This document shows, piece after piece, positions 14,410-22,926 of a DNA stretch of 23,950 nucleotides; the stretch's first letter is position 1; every line of letters starts with the position of its first letter. The translations under genes and the position numbers were made by a program. This stretch comes from an uncultured Micrococcales bacterium (GTDB lineage: Bacteria > Actinomycetota > Actinomycetes > Actinomycetales > Microbacteriaceae): the NCBI GenBank assembly GCA_903853515.1, contig CAINTU010000194.1:1-23950 (forward strand). The letters run 5' to 3'. The notes beneath the pieces were generated by a model that worked only from the letters and a program-made list of their open reading frames with translations, had not been told where the DNA came from and ran no database searches.

Positions 14410-15477
14410 ATGCCATCAGCAGCAGATCGCGACAAGGCCCTAGACACTGCGCTTGCTCAAATTGATCGCCAATTCGGCAAAGGTTCAATCATGCGTCTAG
14501 GTTCAGACGAGCGAGCTCCAGTTGAAGTCATCCCAACCGGCTCGATTGCCCTTGACGTTGCTCTTGGCATTGGCGGGTTGCCTAAAGGCCGAATTGTTGA
14601 AATCTATGGCCCAGAATCTTCGGGTAAGACGACAGTGGCTTTGCACGCCATCGCAAACGCGCAGCGCGCCGGCGGTGTGGCAGTTTTTATCGATGCAGAA
14701 CATGCACTTGACCCTGAATACGCGAAGGCATTGGGCGTCGACATTGACGCTTTGTTGGTTAGCCAACCAGACACTGGTGAACAAGCCCTCGAAATCGCTG
14801 ACACTTTGATCCGATCTGGATCCATCGACATTATTGTCATCGACTCTGTGGCTGCTCTTGTTCCACGTGCCGAAATTGAGGGTGAGATGGGTGACTCACA
14901 CGTGGGTCTGCAAGCCAGGCTCATGTCGCAGGCGCTGCGCAAGCTAACCGGTGTTCTAAACAACACCAAGACAACGGCAATTTTTATTAACCAGTTGCGC
15001 GAAAAAATCGGTGTGTTCTTCGGCTCGCCAGAGACAACTGCAGGTGGTAAAGCACTAAAGTTCTATGCCTCGGTTCGCCTAGACGTTCGTCGCATCGAAA
15101 CTCTGAAAGACGGCACTGAAGCGGTTGGTAACCGCACCAGGGTCAAAGTTGTCAAAAATAAAATGGCTTCGCCATTCAAGCAAGCCGAATTCGACATTAT
15201 TTATGGCGTAGGCATCTCGCGCGAAGGCAGCCTAATCGACTTCGGTGTCGAACAAGAGATTGTCAAGAAATCAGGCGCCTGGTACACCTATGAGGGTGAG
15301 CAGCTTGGCCAGGGCAAAGAGAATTCCAGAAACTACCTATTGAACAATCCAGCCGTCGCTGACGAAATTGAAACCAAAATAAAGCACAAGCTTGGCATCG
15401 GCGTTCCTCGCGCAGTGGCCGATTTGGCAGTCGAAGAGACCGCCGAAGTTGCACCACTGAAGGCAGTCAATAAATAA
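14410..15477 (+). CDS. recA: Recombinase RecA
   Basis: The ATP-dependent strand-exchange protein of homologous recombination and the co-protease that triggers LexA self-cleavage. The product has 355 residues. Walker A is GPESSGKT (67-74), essentially at the usual position. Other conserved pieces are [31 protein letters not shown], and a C-terminal domain with a modest acidic tail. No intein is present. ATG 14410 has GAGG seven bases upstream. The 161-base leader holds a LexA box, a palindrome and a hairpin. recX follows after two bases, giving a recA-recX operon. Confidence 0.99.
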   Translation: MPSAADRDKALDTALAQIDRQFGKGSIMRLGSDERAPVEVIPTGSIALDVALGIGGLPKGRIVEIYGPESSGKTTVALHAIANAQRAGGVAVFIDAEHALDPEYAKALGVDIDALLVSQPDTGEQALEIADTLIRSGSIDIIVIDSVAALVPRAEIEGEMGDSHVGLQARLMSQALRKLTGVLNNTKTTAIFINQLREKIGVFFGSPETTAGGKALKFYASVRLDVRRIETLKDGTEAVGNRTRVKVVKNKMASPFKQAEFDIIYGVGISREGSLIDFGVEQEIVKKSGAWYTYEGEQLGQGKENSRNYLLNNPAVADEIETKIKHKLGIGVPRAVADLAVEETAEVAPLKAVNK

Positions 15478-15479
15478 CT

Positions 15480-16016
15480 ATGGAACTTCACATTGCAGCC
15501 GCCGGCGAGAATTCCAACTCCCTTGGATCGTCGGCGCTGCAAAGTGTCGACTCAATCGAAGAAGACATTCGCTCGTTCGTTCTGAAAAAGCTTGAGCGAA
15601 CAGCGCAGCCCTCTGGCAAAGTCCGTGAAGCCCTTGTTGCCAAGGGGTTCGCCAAAGAGATATTTGAACCAATTATCGATCGCTTCATCGAGGTTGGTTT
15701 GATTGATGACTATGCGTTGGCAAAGAGCTATGTCGAGCATTCGCTAACTCGCAAGGGCAAGTCAAAGACCATGATTGCTCGCGAGCTTCGCGACAAAGGT
15801 TTGACGGCAGACGCAGTAAACGAGGCCATAGCCACGATTGATGCGGATCGCGAATCAGATGCAGCCAACGCAATCGCAGAGCAAAAGATTCGTTCGCTCA
15901 CTCGTTTCGACCAGGCTGAGCGGTCAAAAAAGCTTGCCGCGTTTCTTTCGCGCAAGGGCTATGCCAGCAACGTCGTCTGGGCAGCTGTTCGTCATGCCGA
16001 GGCAACCCTTCATTAG
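15480..16016 (+). CDS. recX: Regulatory protein RecX
   Basis: A 178-residue helical-repeat protein that binds RecA filaments and limits their growth. After an unconserved N-terminal stretch of about 25 residues it shows the RecX modules: VLKKLERTAQPSGKVREALVAKG, then GLIDDYALAKSYVEHSLTRKG with KSKTMIARELRDKG, and a third module ending LSRKGYASNVVWAAV. ATG 15480 is two bases after the recA stop with no clear ribosome site, implying translation coupled to recA. Placement directly behind recA is the usual arrangement in Actinobacteria. Length is normal. Confidence 0.95.
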   Translation: MELHIAAAGENSNSLGSSALQSVDSIEEDIRSFVLKKLERTAQPSGKVREALVAKGFAKEIFEPIIDRFIEVGLIDDYALAKSYVEHSLTRKGKSKTMIARELRDKGLTADAVNEAIATIDADRESDAANAIAEQKIRSLTRFDQAERSKKLAAFLSRKGYASNVVWAAVRHAEATLH

Positions 16017-16041
16017 CGCAGGCTTCATCTCAGATGCCAAC

Positions 16042-16047
16042 TAAAAT
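16042..16047 (+). promoter_or_regulatory. Candidate -10 of leaderless miaB
   Basis: TAAAAT is followed by seven bases and ATG 16055, with no Shine-Dalgarno sequence in the 38-base gap after recX. The spacing equals that at dapA. Confidence 0.5.
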
Positions 16048-16054
16048 TGGGTAA

Positions 16055-17548
16055 ATGAACGCCACTATCGCCCGAAGCTACGAGGTAAAGACCTTTGGCT
16101 GCCAGATGAACGTTCATGACTCTGAGCGACTCGCTGGGCTTCTCGAGGCTGCTGGCTATGTTGCAGCCACAAAGGGGGCAGATGCCGACCTTCTTGTGTT
16201 CAACACCTGCGCTGTTCGCGAAAATGCCGACAATAAGCTCTATGGCAATTTGGGTCAGCTGTTCGAGCGCAAACAAGAAAATCCCGATTTTCAGATAGCA
16301 GTTGGCGGCTGTCTAGCTCAAAAAGATCGTGAAGTCATTGTCAATAGGGCGCCATGGGTTGACGTTGTTTTCGGTACTCACAACATTGGTTCTTTGCCTG
16401 CACTTCTTGAGCGAGCAAGGCACAACGGTGAGGCTCAGGTTGAAATCGTTGAGGCCCTAGAGACTTTTCCTCGCAACCTTCCGACTAAGCGTGATTCAAC
16501 CTATGCCGCTTGGGTGTCTATCAGTGTCGGTTGCAATAACACCTGCACGTTCTGCATTGTGCCAGCACTTCGAGGCAAAGAGAAAGATCGCGCGCCAGAA
16601 GACATCCTTGCCGAAATCAAAGCGTTGGTGGCAGAAGGTGTCATTGAGGTGACCTTGCTTGGTCAAAACGTCAATACCTATGGTGTCGAATTTGGCGACA
16701 AGGGCGCTTTTGCAAAATTGCTCAAGGCTTGCGGCGAGATAGAAGGGCTTGAGCGAGTTCGCTTCACGAGCCCGCACCCTGCGGCATTCACAGACGATGT
16801 TATCGAGGCGATGGCGACGACTAGAAACGTCATGCCTCAGCTGCACATGCCGTTGCAATCTGGCAGCGACAAAGTTTTGAAAGACATGCGCCGCAGCTAT
16901 CGCAGTGCCAAATACCTCGGCATTCTCGAGAGAGTGCGTCAAGCGATGCCTGAGGCGGCAATTTCGACCGACATTATCGTCGGGTTCCCTGGCGAAACCG
17001 AAGAAGACTTTCAAGAGACTTTGCGAGTTGTGCGTGAGGCTCGCTTTGCTATCGCCTACACGTTTCAATATTCAAAACGGCCGGGCACCCCGGCAGCAGA
17101 CCTGCCTGATCAACTGCCAAAAGAGGTAGTTCAAGAACGTTACGAACGGCTCTTGGCCGAGGTCAATGAAATCGCGTGGCTAGAGAACAAAGCGCAGGTC
17201 GGCAAAACTCTAAAGGTTCTAGTCAGCAACACTGACGGGCGCAAAGACGCTGCCACCAACCGTTTATCTGGTCGTTCAGAAGATTATCGACTTGTGCATT
17301 TCGATTGGCCGTATGAAGGCGCAGCGCCACGGCCAGGCGATTTTGTGACCGCAACCGTAATCGATGCGAAACCATACTTTTTGATCGCCAAGACTAAAGA
17401 TGCCAGCGCCGTTGAGCGCACTCCAGCTGGCGATGCTTTCGATCGAGCTGAGGCGGCTAGCTGTGCTGTGCCGGCTCCCGGCCAATCGGTTGCATCCGAC
17501 GGGCAAGTTCGCTTAGGGCTACCAACCATAAAACTTTCTGGCAACTAA
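16055..17548 (+). CDS. miaB: tRNA-2-methylthio-N6-dimethylallyladenosine synthase
   Basis: A radical-SAM methylthiotransferase that adds a methylthio group to i6A37 of tRNA, acting after MiaA. In 497 residues it has the N-terminal domain with cluster cysteines C16 (FGCQMN), C52 ([10 protein letters not shown]) and C86 (GGCLAQ). The radical-SAM motif CNNTCTFC gives C160, C164 and C167, and a C-terminal TRAM domain covers about residues 375-445. A further 40 or so residues extend past the TRAM region. ATG 16055 sits directly behind TAAAAT plus seven bases. The stop overlaps the ATG of miaA (TAATG), coupling the two modification enzymes. Confidence 0.97.
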   Translation: MNATIARSYEVKTFGCQMNVHDSERLAGLLEAAGYVAATKGADADLLVFNTCAVRENADNKLYGNLGQLFERKQENPDFQIAVGGCLAQKDREVIVNRAPWVDVVFGTHNIGSLPALLERARHNGEAQVEIVEALETFPRNLPTKRDSTYAAWVSISVGCNNTCTFCIVPALRGKEKDRAPEDILAEIKALVAEGVIEVTLLGQNVNTYGVEFGDKGAFAKLLKACGEIEGLERVRFTSPHPAAFTDDVIEAMATTRNVMPQLHMPLQSGSDKVLKDMRRSYRSAKYLGILERVRQAMPEAAISTDIIVGFPGETEEDFQETLRVVREARFAIAYTFQYSKRPGTPAADLPDQLPKEVVQERYERLLAEVNEIAWLENKAQVGKTLKVLVSNTDGRKDAATNRLSGRSEDYRLVHFDWPYEGAAPRPGDFVTATVIDAKPYFLIAKTKDASAVERTPAGDAFDRAEAASCAVPAPGQSVASDGQVRLGLPTIKLSGN

Positions 17549-18519
17549 TGCGCTCGAAGGTCATCGCCATCGTTGGCCCGACCGGCACTGGCAAATCGGC
17601 GCTCGCCTTAGACGTCGCCGAACAACTTATAGCCAATGGTCAGCCAGCCGAAATAGTCAACGCCGATGCGATGCAGTTTTATAAGGGCATGAATATTGGC
17701 ACCGCCAAAATGGCTTTGCAAGAAAGACGCGGCATCACGCATCACCTTTTTGACTGGCTTGAGATCACCCAAGAGAGCACCGCAGCGAACTACCAGCCGA
17801 TTGCCCGTGAGAAGGTAACCCAAATAATCGAGCGCGGGGCAGTGCCAATTGTTGTTGGCGGATCAATGCTCTACCTGGCATCTCTATTGAACACATTTGA
17901 GTTCCCTGGTCGAGATATTGAACTTAGAGCGCAACTTGAATCAAGACTTTCGCTTGTTGGCTCGGTTGCCCTGCACGCAGAACTTGCAGTTCTTGATTCG
18001 GTCGCCGCGAGTCGAATCGATCCGCTAAACGGACGCCGGGTCGTGCGGGCTTTAGAAATAGTTCAGGTTACGGGCAAACCATTCGCAGCAAGCCTTCCAG
18101 ATAAGACTGAATCGTGGTTACCCGTTTTAGAAATTGGTTTAAATTCAGAGCGACCGCATTTAGTCGAACGTCTTTACAGCCGAGTCGAAAGAATGTGGCA
18201 ACAGGGCCTCTTGGCAGAAGTCGAGTCGCTACTTCCTCTGGGTTTGCGGCAATCCAAGACAGCCAGCCAGGCGATTGGTTACGCCCAGGCGCTTGCGCAA
18301 CTTGACGGCGAGATAGACGAAGCAGACGCGATCGAACTGACCTCGAGATTGACGGCAAGATATGCAAGACGTCAGAAGAGTTGGTTCAGGCGCGATGAGC
18401 GCATCCACTGGCTTGACTATCAAGACCAAGACCTAAATCGCAAAGCCTTCGAACTAGTTGGGCTGGCGATGCAAGATCATTCGCTCATCGAAACAGCTCA
18501 GCAACTTTTAGGCGAATAG
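17548..18519 (+). CDS. miaA: tRNA dimethylallyltransferase
   Basis: Transfers a dimethylallyl group to A37 of tRNAs that read U-starting codons, making the substrate of MiaB. The 323-residue protein begins with the P-loop GPTGTGKS (residues 10-17). It then has NADAMQFYKGMNIGTAK, the substrate-handling DxxQ region (DAMQ here), and later VGGSMLYL and GRRVVRALEI. The C-terminal part SQAIGYAQ and TARYARRQKSWFRRD is characteristic. ATG 17548 overlaps the miaB stop by one base. It is followed after nine bases by dapF; miaB-miaA-dapF is the usual actinobacterial order. Confidence 0.97.
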   Translation: MRSKVIAIVGPTGTGKSALALDVAEQLIANGQPAEIVNADAMQFYKGMNIGTAKMALQERRGITHHLFDWLEITQESTAANYQPIAREKVTQIIERGAVPIVVGGSMLYLASLLNTFEFPGRDIELRAQLESRLSLVGSVALHAELAVLDSVAASRIDPLNGRRVVRALEIVQVTGKPFAASLPDKTESWLPVLEIGLNSERPHLVERLYSRVERMWQQGLLAEVESLLPLGLRQSKTASQAIGYAQALAQLDGEIDEADAIELTSRLTARYARRQKSWFRRDERIHWLDYQDQDLNRKAFELVGLAMQDHSLIETAQQLLGE

Positions 18520-18528
18520 GCTTAGCAA

Positions 18529-19413
18529 ATGGCAACCATTCAGTTCACAAAAGGTCAGGGCACTGGCAACGACTTTGTGCTTTATCTTGACCGTGAAGGC
18601 AATAATGACATCTCGCAAACTCAGGTTGCCAAAATCTGTGATCGACGTTTTGGTATTGGCGCGGATGGCGTGATTCGCGTCGTGCCATCTCACCTGGTTT
18701 CTGCTGGTGCAGCTTCGCTAGCCGAAGAGCCTTCTGCCTATTGGTTCATGGATTACCGAAACGCTGACGGTTCTATTGCCGAAATGTGCGGCAACGGCAT
18801 CAGGGTTTTTGCTAGATATTTGACCGAGAAGAATTTAGTTGAACTAAGCGAGGGCGAAGTTCTGCATGTCGGCACTCGGGCCGGTGTCAAAGATATTCAA
18901 CGCAACCGAGCAGGTTTCGTGGCTGACATGGGGCGTTGGCGATTAGAGCCAGGTGAAGTTTTGGTGCATGCTGACAACCTTGAGATTTCAAGACCGGGTT
19001 TGGCTATAAATGTCGGTAATCCACATGTTGTGGTCGCTTTGGCTAGCGAAAAAGAACTAGCTGGCATATCGCTAATTACTGCTCCACGGCTAGATCCCGT
19101 GCCTGCAAACGGGGCAAACGTTGAGTTCGTAGTGCCAAATGAGCCAATGGTTGTCAACGGAACGGGATTCATCAAAATGCGAGTTTTCGAGCGTGGGGTG
19201 GGTGAGACGCTTTCGTGTGGCACCGGTGTTATTGCCGCGGCTCTTGCTACTCGGCACTGGGCTGGGCAGAATGCGCCTAACCATTACAGTGTCGAGGTCC
19301 CCGGCGGCACTCTTGGAGTTCGAATTTTTGCCACCGAAGAGGGCGAGCATGTGGGCCTCAGCGGTGCTGCCGAACTTAGTTTCGATGGCGAGCTCGATTT
19401 AGCGAAACTATAG
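18529..19413 (+). CDS. dapF: Diaminopimelate epimerase
   Basis: A PLP-independent epimerase converting LL- to meso-diaminopimelate for lysine and cell-wall synthesis. The 294-residue protein has the two catalytic cysteines C87 ([14 protein letters not shown]) and C230 ([15 protein letters not shown]), the opening [14 protein letters not shown], and the substrate loop [12 protein letters not shown] 18529 lies nine bases after miaA with a weak ribosome site. The last two codons are CTA TAG, a palindrome that also encodes the last codon and stop of the convergent methyltransferase gene. Confidence 0.97.
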   Translation: MATIQFTKGQGTGNDFVLYLDREGNNDISQTQVAKICDRRFGIGADGVIRVVPSHLVSAGAASLAEEPSAYWFMDYRNADGSIAEMCGNGIRVFARYLTEKNLVELSEGEVLHVGTRAGVKDIQRNRAGFVADMGRWRLEPGEVLVHADNLEISRPGLAINVGNPHVVVALASEKELAGISLITAPRLDPVPANGANVEFVVPNEPMVVNGTGFIKMRVFERGVGETLSCGTGVIAAALATRHWAGQNAPNHYSVEVPGGTLGVRIFATEEGEHVGLSGAAELSFDGELDLAKL

Positions 19414-20019
19414 TTTTCTGACTACCTCAAGAACTCTAAAAGTCTTTTGAGAATCGATTCGCTCGGCAGCGTGTGTAGTTGCAAACTCATCTTGAATCCA
19501 TCGCAAGAGCGAGTCTGATCCCAAGTGTTTTTGCACAACCAGGCGTGCTGCACCACCTTTGCGAAGGCGAGGCAGCCAGGTTTTCAAAATTGAATGCAGT
19601 TCGCCTTTGCCCACTCGAATCGGCGGATTCGACCAAATTTGATCGAATTCAATTTCACTTGCTACCTGCTCTGGGCGAAGAGCCTCAACGTTGGTGAGCC
19701 CCGCGCTCTGCGCATTTCGTCTCGTGAGTTCTAGGCTGCGTTCGTTGACATCAACCGCCAAAATCTGGGCCTGTGGGCTATGAATCGCAAGTGCCAATGC
19801 GATTGGCCCCCACCCACAACCGATATCTAGCAAATGCCCTTGGGCCGATGCCGCGTCGATGTCTTGAAGCAAAATTGCGGTGCCAAGGTCTATGTGTTCT
19901 GGGCTGAATATTCCAGCTGCAGTTTGTACCTGCATCGAGCGTCCGGCAAGAGTGACCGAGATTGTGCGCGCAACAAAATCGGCACTCGGGTTTTCGCTGA
20001 AGTAATGCTCGTTAGACAT
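19408..20019 (-). CDS. RsmC-like class I SAM-dependent methyltransferase
   Basis: A 203-residue methyltransferase of the small-domain (MTS) group. The AdoMet loop is [13 protein letters not shown], an acidic ribose-binding residue follows ([14 protein letters not shown]), and the catalytic-site motif is [12 protein letters not shown]. The NPP motif and overall size match the C-terminal half of 16S rRNA guanine methyltransferases RsmC/RsmD-type, so an RNA guanine is the likely target. The exact substrate cannot be set from sequence. The frame is open to 20112, but ATG 20019 is preferred: the protein then begins [11 protein letters not shown], as family members do, and TAGGGT lies eight bases upstream. 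It is divergent from hflX with a 45-base gap and tail-to-tail with dapF. Confidence 0.88.
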   Translation of the reverse strand: MSNEHYFSENPSADFVARTISVTLAGRSMQVQTAAGIFSPEHIDLGTAILLQDIDAASAQGHLLDIGCGWGPIALALAIHSPQAQILAVDVNERSLELTRRNAQSAGLTNVEALRPEQVASEIEFDQIWSNPPIRVGKGELHSILKTWLPRLRKGGAARLVVQKHLGSDSLLRWIQDEFATTHAAERIDSQKTFRVLEVVRKL

Positions 20020-20064
20020 AACTAATGACCCTATTACAGGCTCGCCTTGTAGTGTTAGTTGCAT

Positions 20065-21585
20065 ATGACCAACAACTATTCGCAGGGCACTGAAGGCCCT
20101 GGCGCATCGCACAGTGAGCCAGATCGCTCGCGTGGTGACGAGGTTGTGAATCGTATTCTTTCTCGTGACTCAAGAGCCACAGCCCTTGGTGCTAACTCAA
20201 CAAGTTCGCACACCGAATATGACGGCGACCAGTTCGATCTCGAAGATCGTGCTGCTCTCAAGAGAGTTGCCGGGCTTTCAACCGAGCTAGAAGACATTAC
20301 CGAAGTTGAGTATCGTTCGCTGCGACTAGAGAAAGTCGTGCTTATCGGTATTTGGGGCGAACAAAGTTTGATTGAAGCAGAAAACTCTTTGCGAGAGCTG
20401 GCCGCACTTGCCGAGACTGCAGGTGCCGAGGTCTTAGACGGGTTGCTGCAACGCAGAGCGCACCCTGACCCGGCCACCTATTTGGGCAAAGGCAAAGCTC
20501 AAGAACTGCGCGAACTGGTTCTCGCCTGTGGCGCTGACACAGTTATTGCTGACACCGAATTGGCACCATCGCAACGTCGAGCGCTCGAAGATGTTGTCAA
20601 AGTGAAAGTCGTTGATCGAACAGCCATAATCCTGGATATTTTTGCCCAACATGCAAAGAGCCGTGAGGGTAAGGCGCAAGTCGAACTTGCTCAACTTGAG
20701 TATCTCTTGCCGCGCCTTCGTGGTTGGGGTGAGTCGATGTCGCGTCAGGCTGGTGGGCGAGCAGCGGGCGGTGAAGGTATCGGTTCTCGTGGCCCTGGCG
20801 AAACCAAGATGGAACTCGACCGTCGCAAAATCAATACAAAAATGGCGAAATTGCGTAAGCAAATTATCGCAATGAAACCCGCTCGCGAAACAAAGCGAGC
20901 CAATCGCAAGCGCACTCAGATTCCCGCAGTGGCGATTGCGGGTTACACCAACGCTGGCAAGTCCTCTCTGCTAAACCGTTTGACCTCAGCCGGAGTTTTG
21001 GTCGAGAACGCACTTTTTGCAACCCTTGACCCAACTGTGCGGGCTACCCTAACGCCTGACAATCGCGAATACACGCTCGCTGACACTGTGGGCTTCGTTA
21101 GAAATCTGCCGCATCAACTCGTTGAAGCTTTTAGATCTACTCTCGAAGAGATCGCAGACAGCGATTTGATTTTGCATGTGGTCGATGCATCGCATCCTGA
21201 CCCCGCTGCACAGATTTCGACAGTGCGTGACGTTATTGGCGAAGTTGGCGCAAGAGATGTTCTCGAACTAATTGTTTTCAACAAGGTTGACCTTGCCGAT
21301 CAGACGACCATCATCGCTTTGAGAACTCTTGAACCTGACGCTATCTTTGTGTCATCGCGCACAGGCGAAGGAATCGAAGAGCTTAGATTAAAGGTGGCTG
21401 AATTGCTGCCACGCCCAGACATAGATGTGAGGGTGCTTGTGCCATATAACCGTGGCGATCTGGTTTCGAGAATGCATTTGAACTCGCGCATCGCAAAGCT
21501 CGAATATCGAGACGACGGAACCTATCTTGAAGCAGCAGTGCGGGGCGATCTAGCGGCCGAACTCCAAGATTTTATTGTTGACTAA
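20065..21585 (+). CDS. hflX: Ribosome-associated GTPase HflX
   Basis: A GTPase that binds and splits stalled ribosomes under stress. The 506-residue product has a poorly conserved N-terminal stretch of about 75 residues. The HflX domain follows with DPATYLGKGKAQEL and GSRGPGETKMELDRRKI, then a coiled region. The G domain contains GYTNAGKSS (293-301, K299), DTVGFVRNLPHQLVEAFRST and NKVD. ATG 20065 is preferred over an in-frame TTG at 20059. There is no ribosome site; TAGTGT (20050-20055) lies nine bases upstream, so the leader would be only a few bases. It converges on lexA with 21 bases between stops. Confidence 0.96.
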   Translation: MTNNYSQGTEGPGASHSEPDRSRGDEVVNRILSRDSRATALGANSTSSHTEYDGDQFDLEDRAALKRVAGLSTELEDITEVEYRSLRLEKVVLIGIWGEQSLIEAENSLRELAALAETAGAEVLDGLLQRRAHPDPATYLGKGKAQELRELVLACGADTVIADTELAPSQRRALEDVVKVKVVDRTAIILDIFAQHAKSREGKAQVELAQLEYLLPRLRGWGESMSRQAGGRAAGGEGIGSRGPGETKMELDRRKINTKMAKLRKQIIAMKPARETKRANRKRTQIPAVAIAGYTNAGKSSLLNRLTSAGVLVENALFATLDPTVRATLTPDNREYTLADTVGFVRNLPHQLVEAFRSTLEEIADSDLILHVVDASHPDPAAQISTVRDVIGEVGARDVLELIVFNKVDLADQTTIIALRTLEPDAIFVSSRTGEGIEELRLKVAELLPRPDIDVRVLVPYNRGDLVSRMHLNSRIAKLEYRDDGTYLEAAVRGDLAAELQDFIVD

Positions 21586-21606
21586 ATCTGGCGATTTTGG
21601 CAACGC

Positions 21607-22260
21607 CTAGACTTTGCGCAATACAGAAACCACTTTTCCAAGAATCTCTGCGTGATTGCCATCAATCGGTTCGAAAGCTGAGTTGCGAGGTAATAGCCAA
21701 ATCTGACCGTCACGATTCTTGAAGGTCTTCACGGTGGCTTCGCCATCGATTTGCGCTGCCACAATGTCACCGTTGTCTGCGGTTTGCTGGCGCCTAACCA
21801 CGACCCAATCCCCATCGCAGATCGCTGCGTCAATCATAGATTCACCCACCACTTTGAGCATGAAGAGCTCGCCCTGGCCAACGAGGGTGCGAGGCAACGC
21901 CATCACCTCTTCGACGTTTTGGTCTGCGGTGATTGGTATACCGGCGGCAATTTGACCGACCCATGGCACCATGGTCGTGGCCGACATTGCGGCGATATTG
22001 CCATCGGCGGTGGGGGCATCCCAGCCCTCAGGGCTGATCAAAACTTCGATGTTGCGCGAAAGATTGTCTTGGCGACGTATGTAACCCTTGGTCTCGAGAT
22101 TGTCTAGTTGGTATGAGACGCTTGCAGTCGAACCGAGTTCAACGGCGTCGGCAATTTCGCGCATGGATGGCACAATGCCGCGCTCAGCCTTGCTCTGGGT
22201 GATTACCTGCAGAATTGCGGTCTGAATCTCGGTCAGAGAGTCACTCTTTTGGCGGGCCAT
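21607..22260 (-). CDS. lexA: SOS repressor LexA
   Basis: Transcriptional repressor of the SOS regulon that cleaves itself when RecA filaments form. The 217-residue protein has an N-terminal winged helix (about 8-75, with [20 protein letters not shown]). The cleavage pair is A106-G107 in IAAGIPI, and the catalytic dyad is S141 (VVGESMID) and K178 (EATVKTF), spaced 37 residues apart as in E. coli. All residues needed for self-cleavage are present. ATG 22260 has GTGAGG a few bases upstream on the minus strand. It is divergent from the LysM gene. The only clear LexA box in the shared 221-base gap lies at 22453, near the LysM side. Confidence 0.98.
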   Translation of the reverse strand: MARQKSDSLTEIQTAILQVITQSKAERGIVPSMREIADAVELGSTASVSYQLDNLETKGYIRRQDNLSRNIEVLISPEGWDAPTADGNIAAMSATTMVPWVGQIAAGIPITADQNVEEVMALPRTLVGQGELFMLKVVGESMIDAAICDGDWVVVRRQQTADNGDIVAAQIDGEATVKTFKNRDGQIWLLPRNSAFEPIDGNHAEILGKVVSVLRKV

Positions 22261-22309
22261 GAAAGCCTCACTTTCGCTAAATACTCACTTCTGGCCCGAT
22301 TTCTATCGA

Positions 22310-22322
22310 TGTCAGAGGTTGC
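22310..22322 (+). promoter_or_regulatory. Second RecA-NDp-like element, between lexA and the LysM gene
   Basis: TGTCAGAGGTTGC is identical over 13 bases to 13505-13517 upstream of clgR. It is followed by CGATTAGATAAC, which offers an imperfect -10 (TTAGAT). On the plus strand it points to the LysM gene about 160 bases on; it also lies in the lexA leader. Confidence 0.4.
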
Positions 22323-22362
22323 CGATTAGATAACTAATAGGGCAACTATCAAAAATGTATTC

Positions 22363-22380
22363 GATTATTCGTCAATAATC
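22363..22380. promoter_or_regulatory. Inverted repeat in the lexA-LysM gap
   Basis: GATTATT (22363-22369) and AATAATC (22374-22380) are perfect complements around CGTC. It does not match the LexA consensus. It may bind another regulator of one of the divergent genes. Confidence 0.45.
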
Positions 22381-22411
22381 AAACACATTTTCGATAAAAA
22401 GCCAAAAACTA

Positions 22412-22441
22412 TTGACAATTTGTTCGAATCTTTCGTATTCT
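22412..22441 (+). promoter_or_regulatory. Strong promoter of the LysM gene
   Basis: A perfect -35 TTGACA (22412-22417), an 18-base spacer and -10 TATTCT (22436-22441). The transcription start is expected at about 22448-22450, giving a leader of some 33 bases that contains the LexA box and the ribosome site. It is the best sigma-70-type promoter visible in the window. Confidence 0.8.
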
Positions 22442-22450
22442 TGTTCGCAT

Positions 22451-22466
22451 TAGAACAAATGTTCGA
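22451..22466. promoter_or_regulatory. LexA (SOS) box at the LysM gene
   Basis: TAGAACAAATGTTCGA holds the perfect core GAAC-N4-GTTC (22453-22464) and matches TCGAAC-N4-GTTCGA at all but the second base. It lies immediately after the expected transcription start, where bound LexA would block the promoter. It is the best candidate for lexA autoregulation too, though 190 bases from the lexA start. Confidence 0.8.
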
Positions 22467-22481
22467 AATGAAAGGCCTACC

Positions 22482-22904
22482 GTGAGCACAGCGAACCAGA
22501 CCATTTCTCACAGCCACTTGCGCTTGGTTGACGCAAGTTACCTAAACGAGTTGCGCCAGGCCCCAGTCGTGACATCTCGGCACCCGCACAAGGCCGCTCG
22601 GTTCGCGCTGCGCCGCGCCATGGTTATTGCAGTGGCGGTCGTGCTGGCCATGATTGGCTACATGTCAGTCTCAAACTCTGCTGCTCAAGCCAACGCACTT
22701 TCGACCAAAGTCGGCGCGACTGTTCAAGCTAATGAATTCAAATACGTCACCGTGGCTCCTGGCGACTCGCTTTGGTCAATTGCACAGAAATATGCGCCGT
22801 CTCAGGATCCGAGAGATTTCATTAGCGACTTGGTAGCGCTAAACAACTTGGGTGACTCGCTAGTGCAAACTGGTCAACGCTTGGCCCTGCCAAACACAAA
22901 CTAA
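22482..22904 (+). CDS. LysM membrane protein, probable SOS division inhibitor
   Basis: A 140-residue protein with a cytoplasmic basic N-terminus (about 45 residues), one membrane helix (46-64), a short linker, and a single peptidoglycan-binding LysM domain at the C-terminus (about 87-136, YVTVAPGDSLWSIAQKYAP ... LVQTGQRLALP). GTG 22482 follows an AAAGG ribosome site (22471-22475). It is divergent from lexA and carries its own strong promoter with a LexA box. The same place and architecture belong to YneA in Bacillus and, with variations, DivS and ChiZ/Rv2719c in other Actinobacteria, which delay division during DNA damage. The function is inferred from this context; no hydrolase domain is present. 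N-terminal residues look unconserved. Confidence 0.88.
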   Translation: MSTANQTISHSHLRLVDASYLNELRQAPVVTSRHPHKAARFALRRAMVIAVAVVLAMIGYMSVSNSAAQANALSTKVGATVQANEFKYVTVAPGDSLWSIAQKYAPSQDPRDFISDLVALNNLGDSLVQTGQRLALPNTN

Positions 22905-22914
22905 ATCTCGCTTG

Positions 22915-22920
22915 TAATCT
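22915..22920 (+). promoter_or_regulatory. Candidate -10 of leaderless hisC
   Basis: TAATCT is followed by six bases and ATG 22927, with no ribosome site in the 22-base gap after the LysM gene. The hexamer is the same as at dapA. Confidence 0.5.
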
Positions 22921-22926
22921 TGAGTG

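Noticed and set aside
16496..17068. Long minus-strand open frame (190 codons) inside miaB
   Set aside because: It lies wholly within a well-conserved gene, and its composition is that of an antisense shadow.
20020..20112. N-terminal extension of the RsmC-like methyltransferase
   Set aside because: It would overlap the hflX start, its residues look non-family, and ATG 20019 gives the expected beginning.
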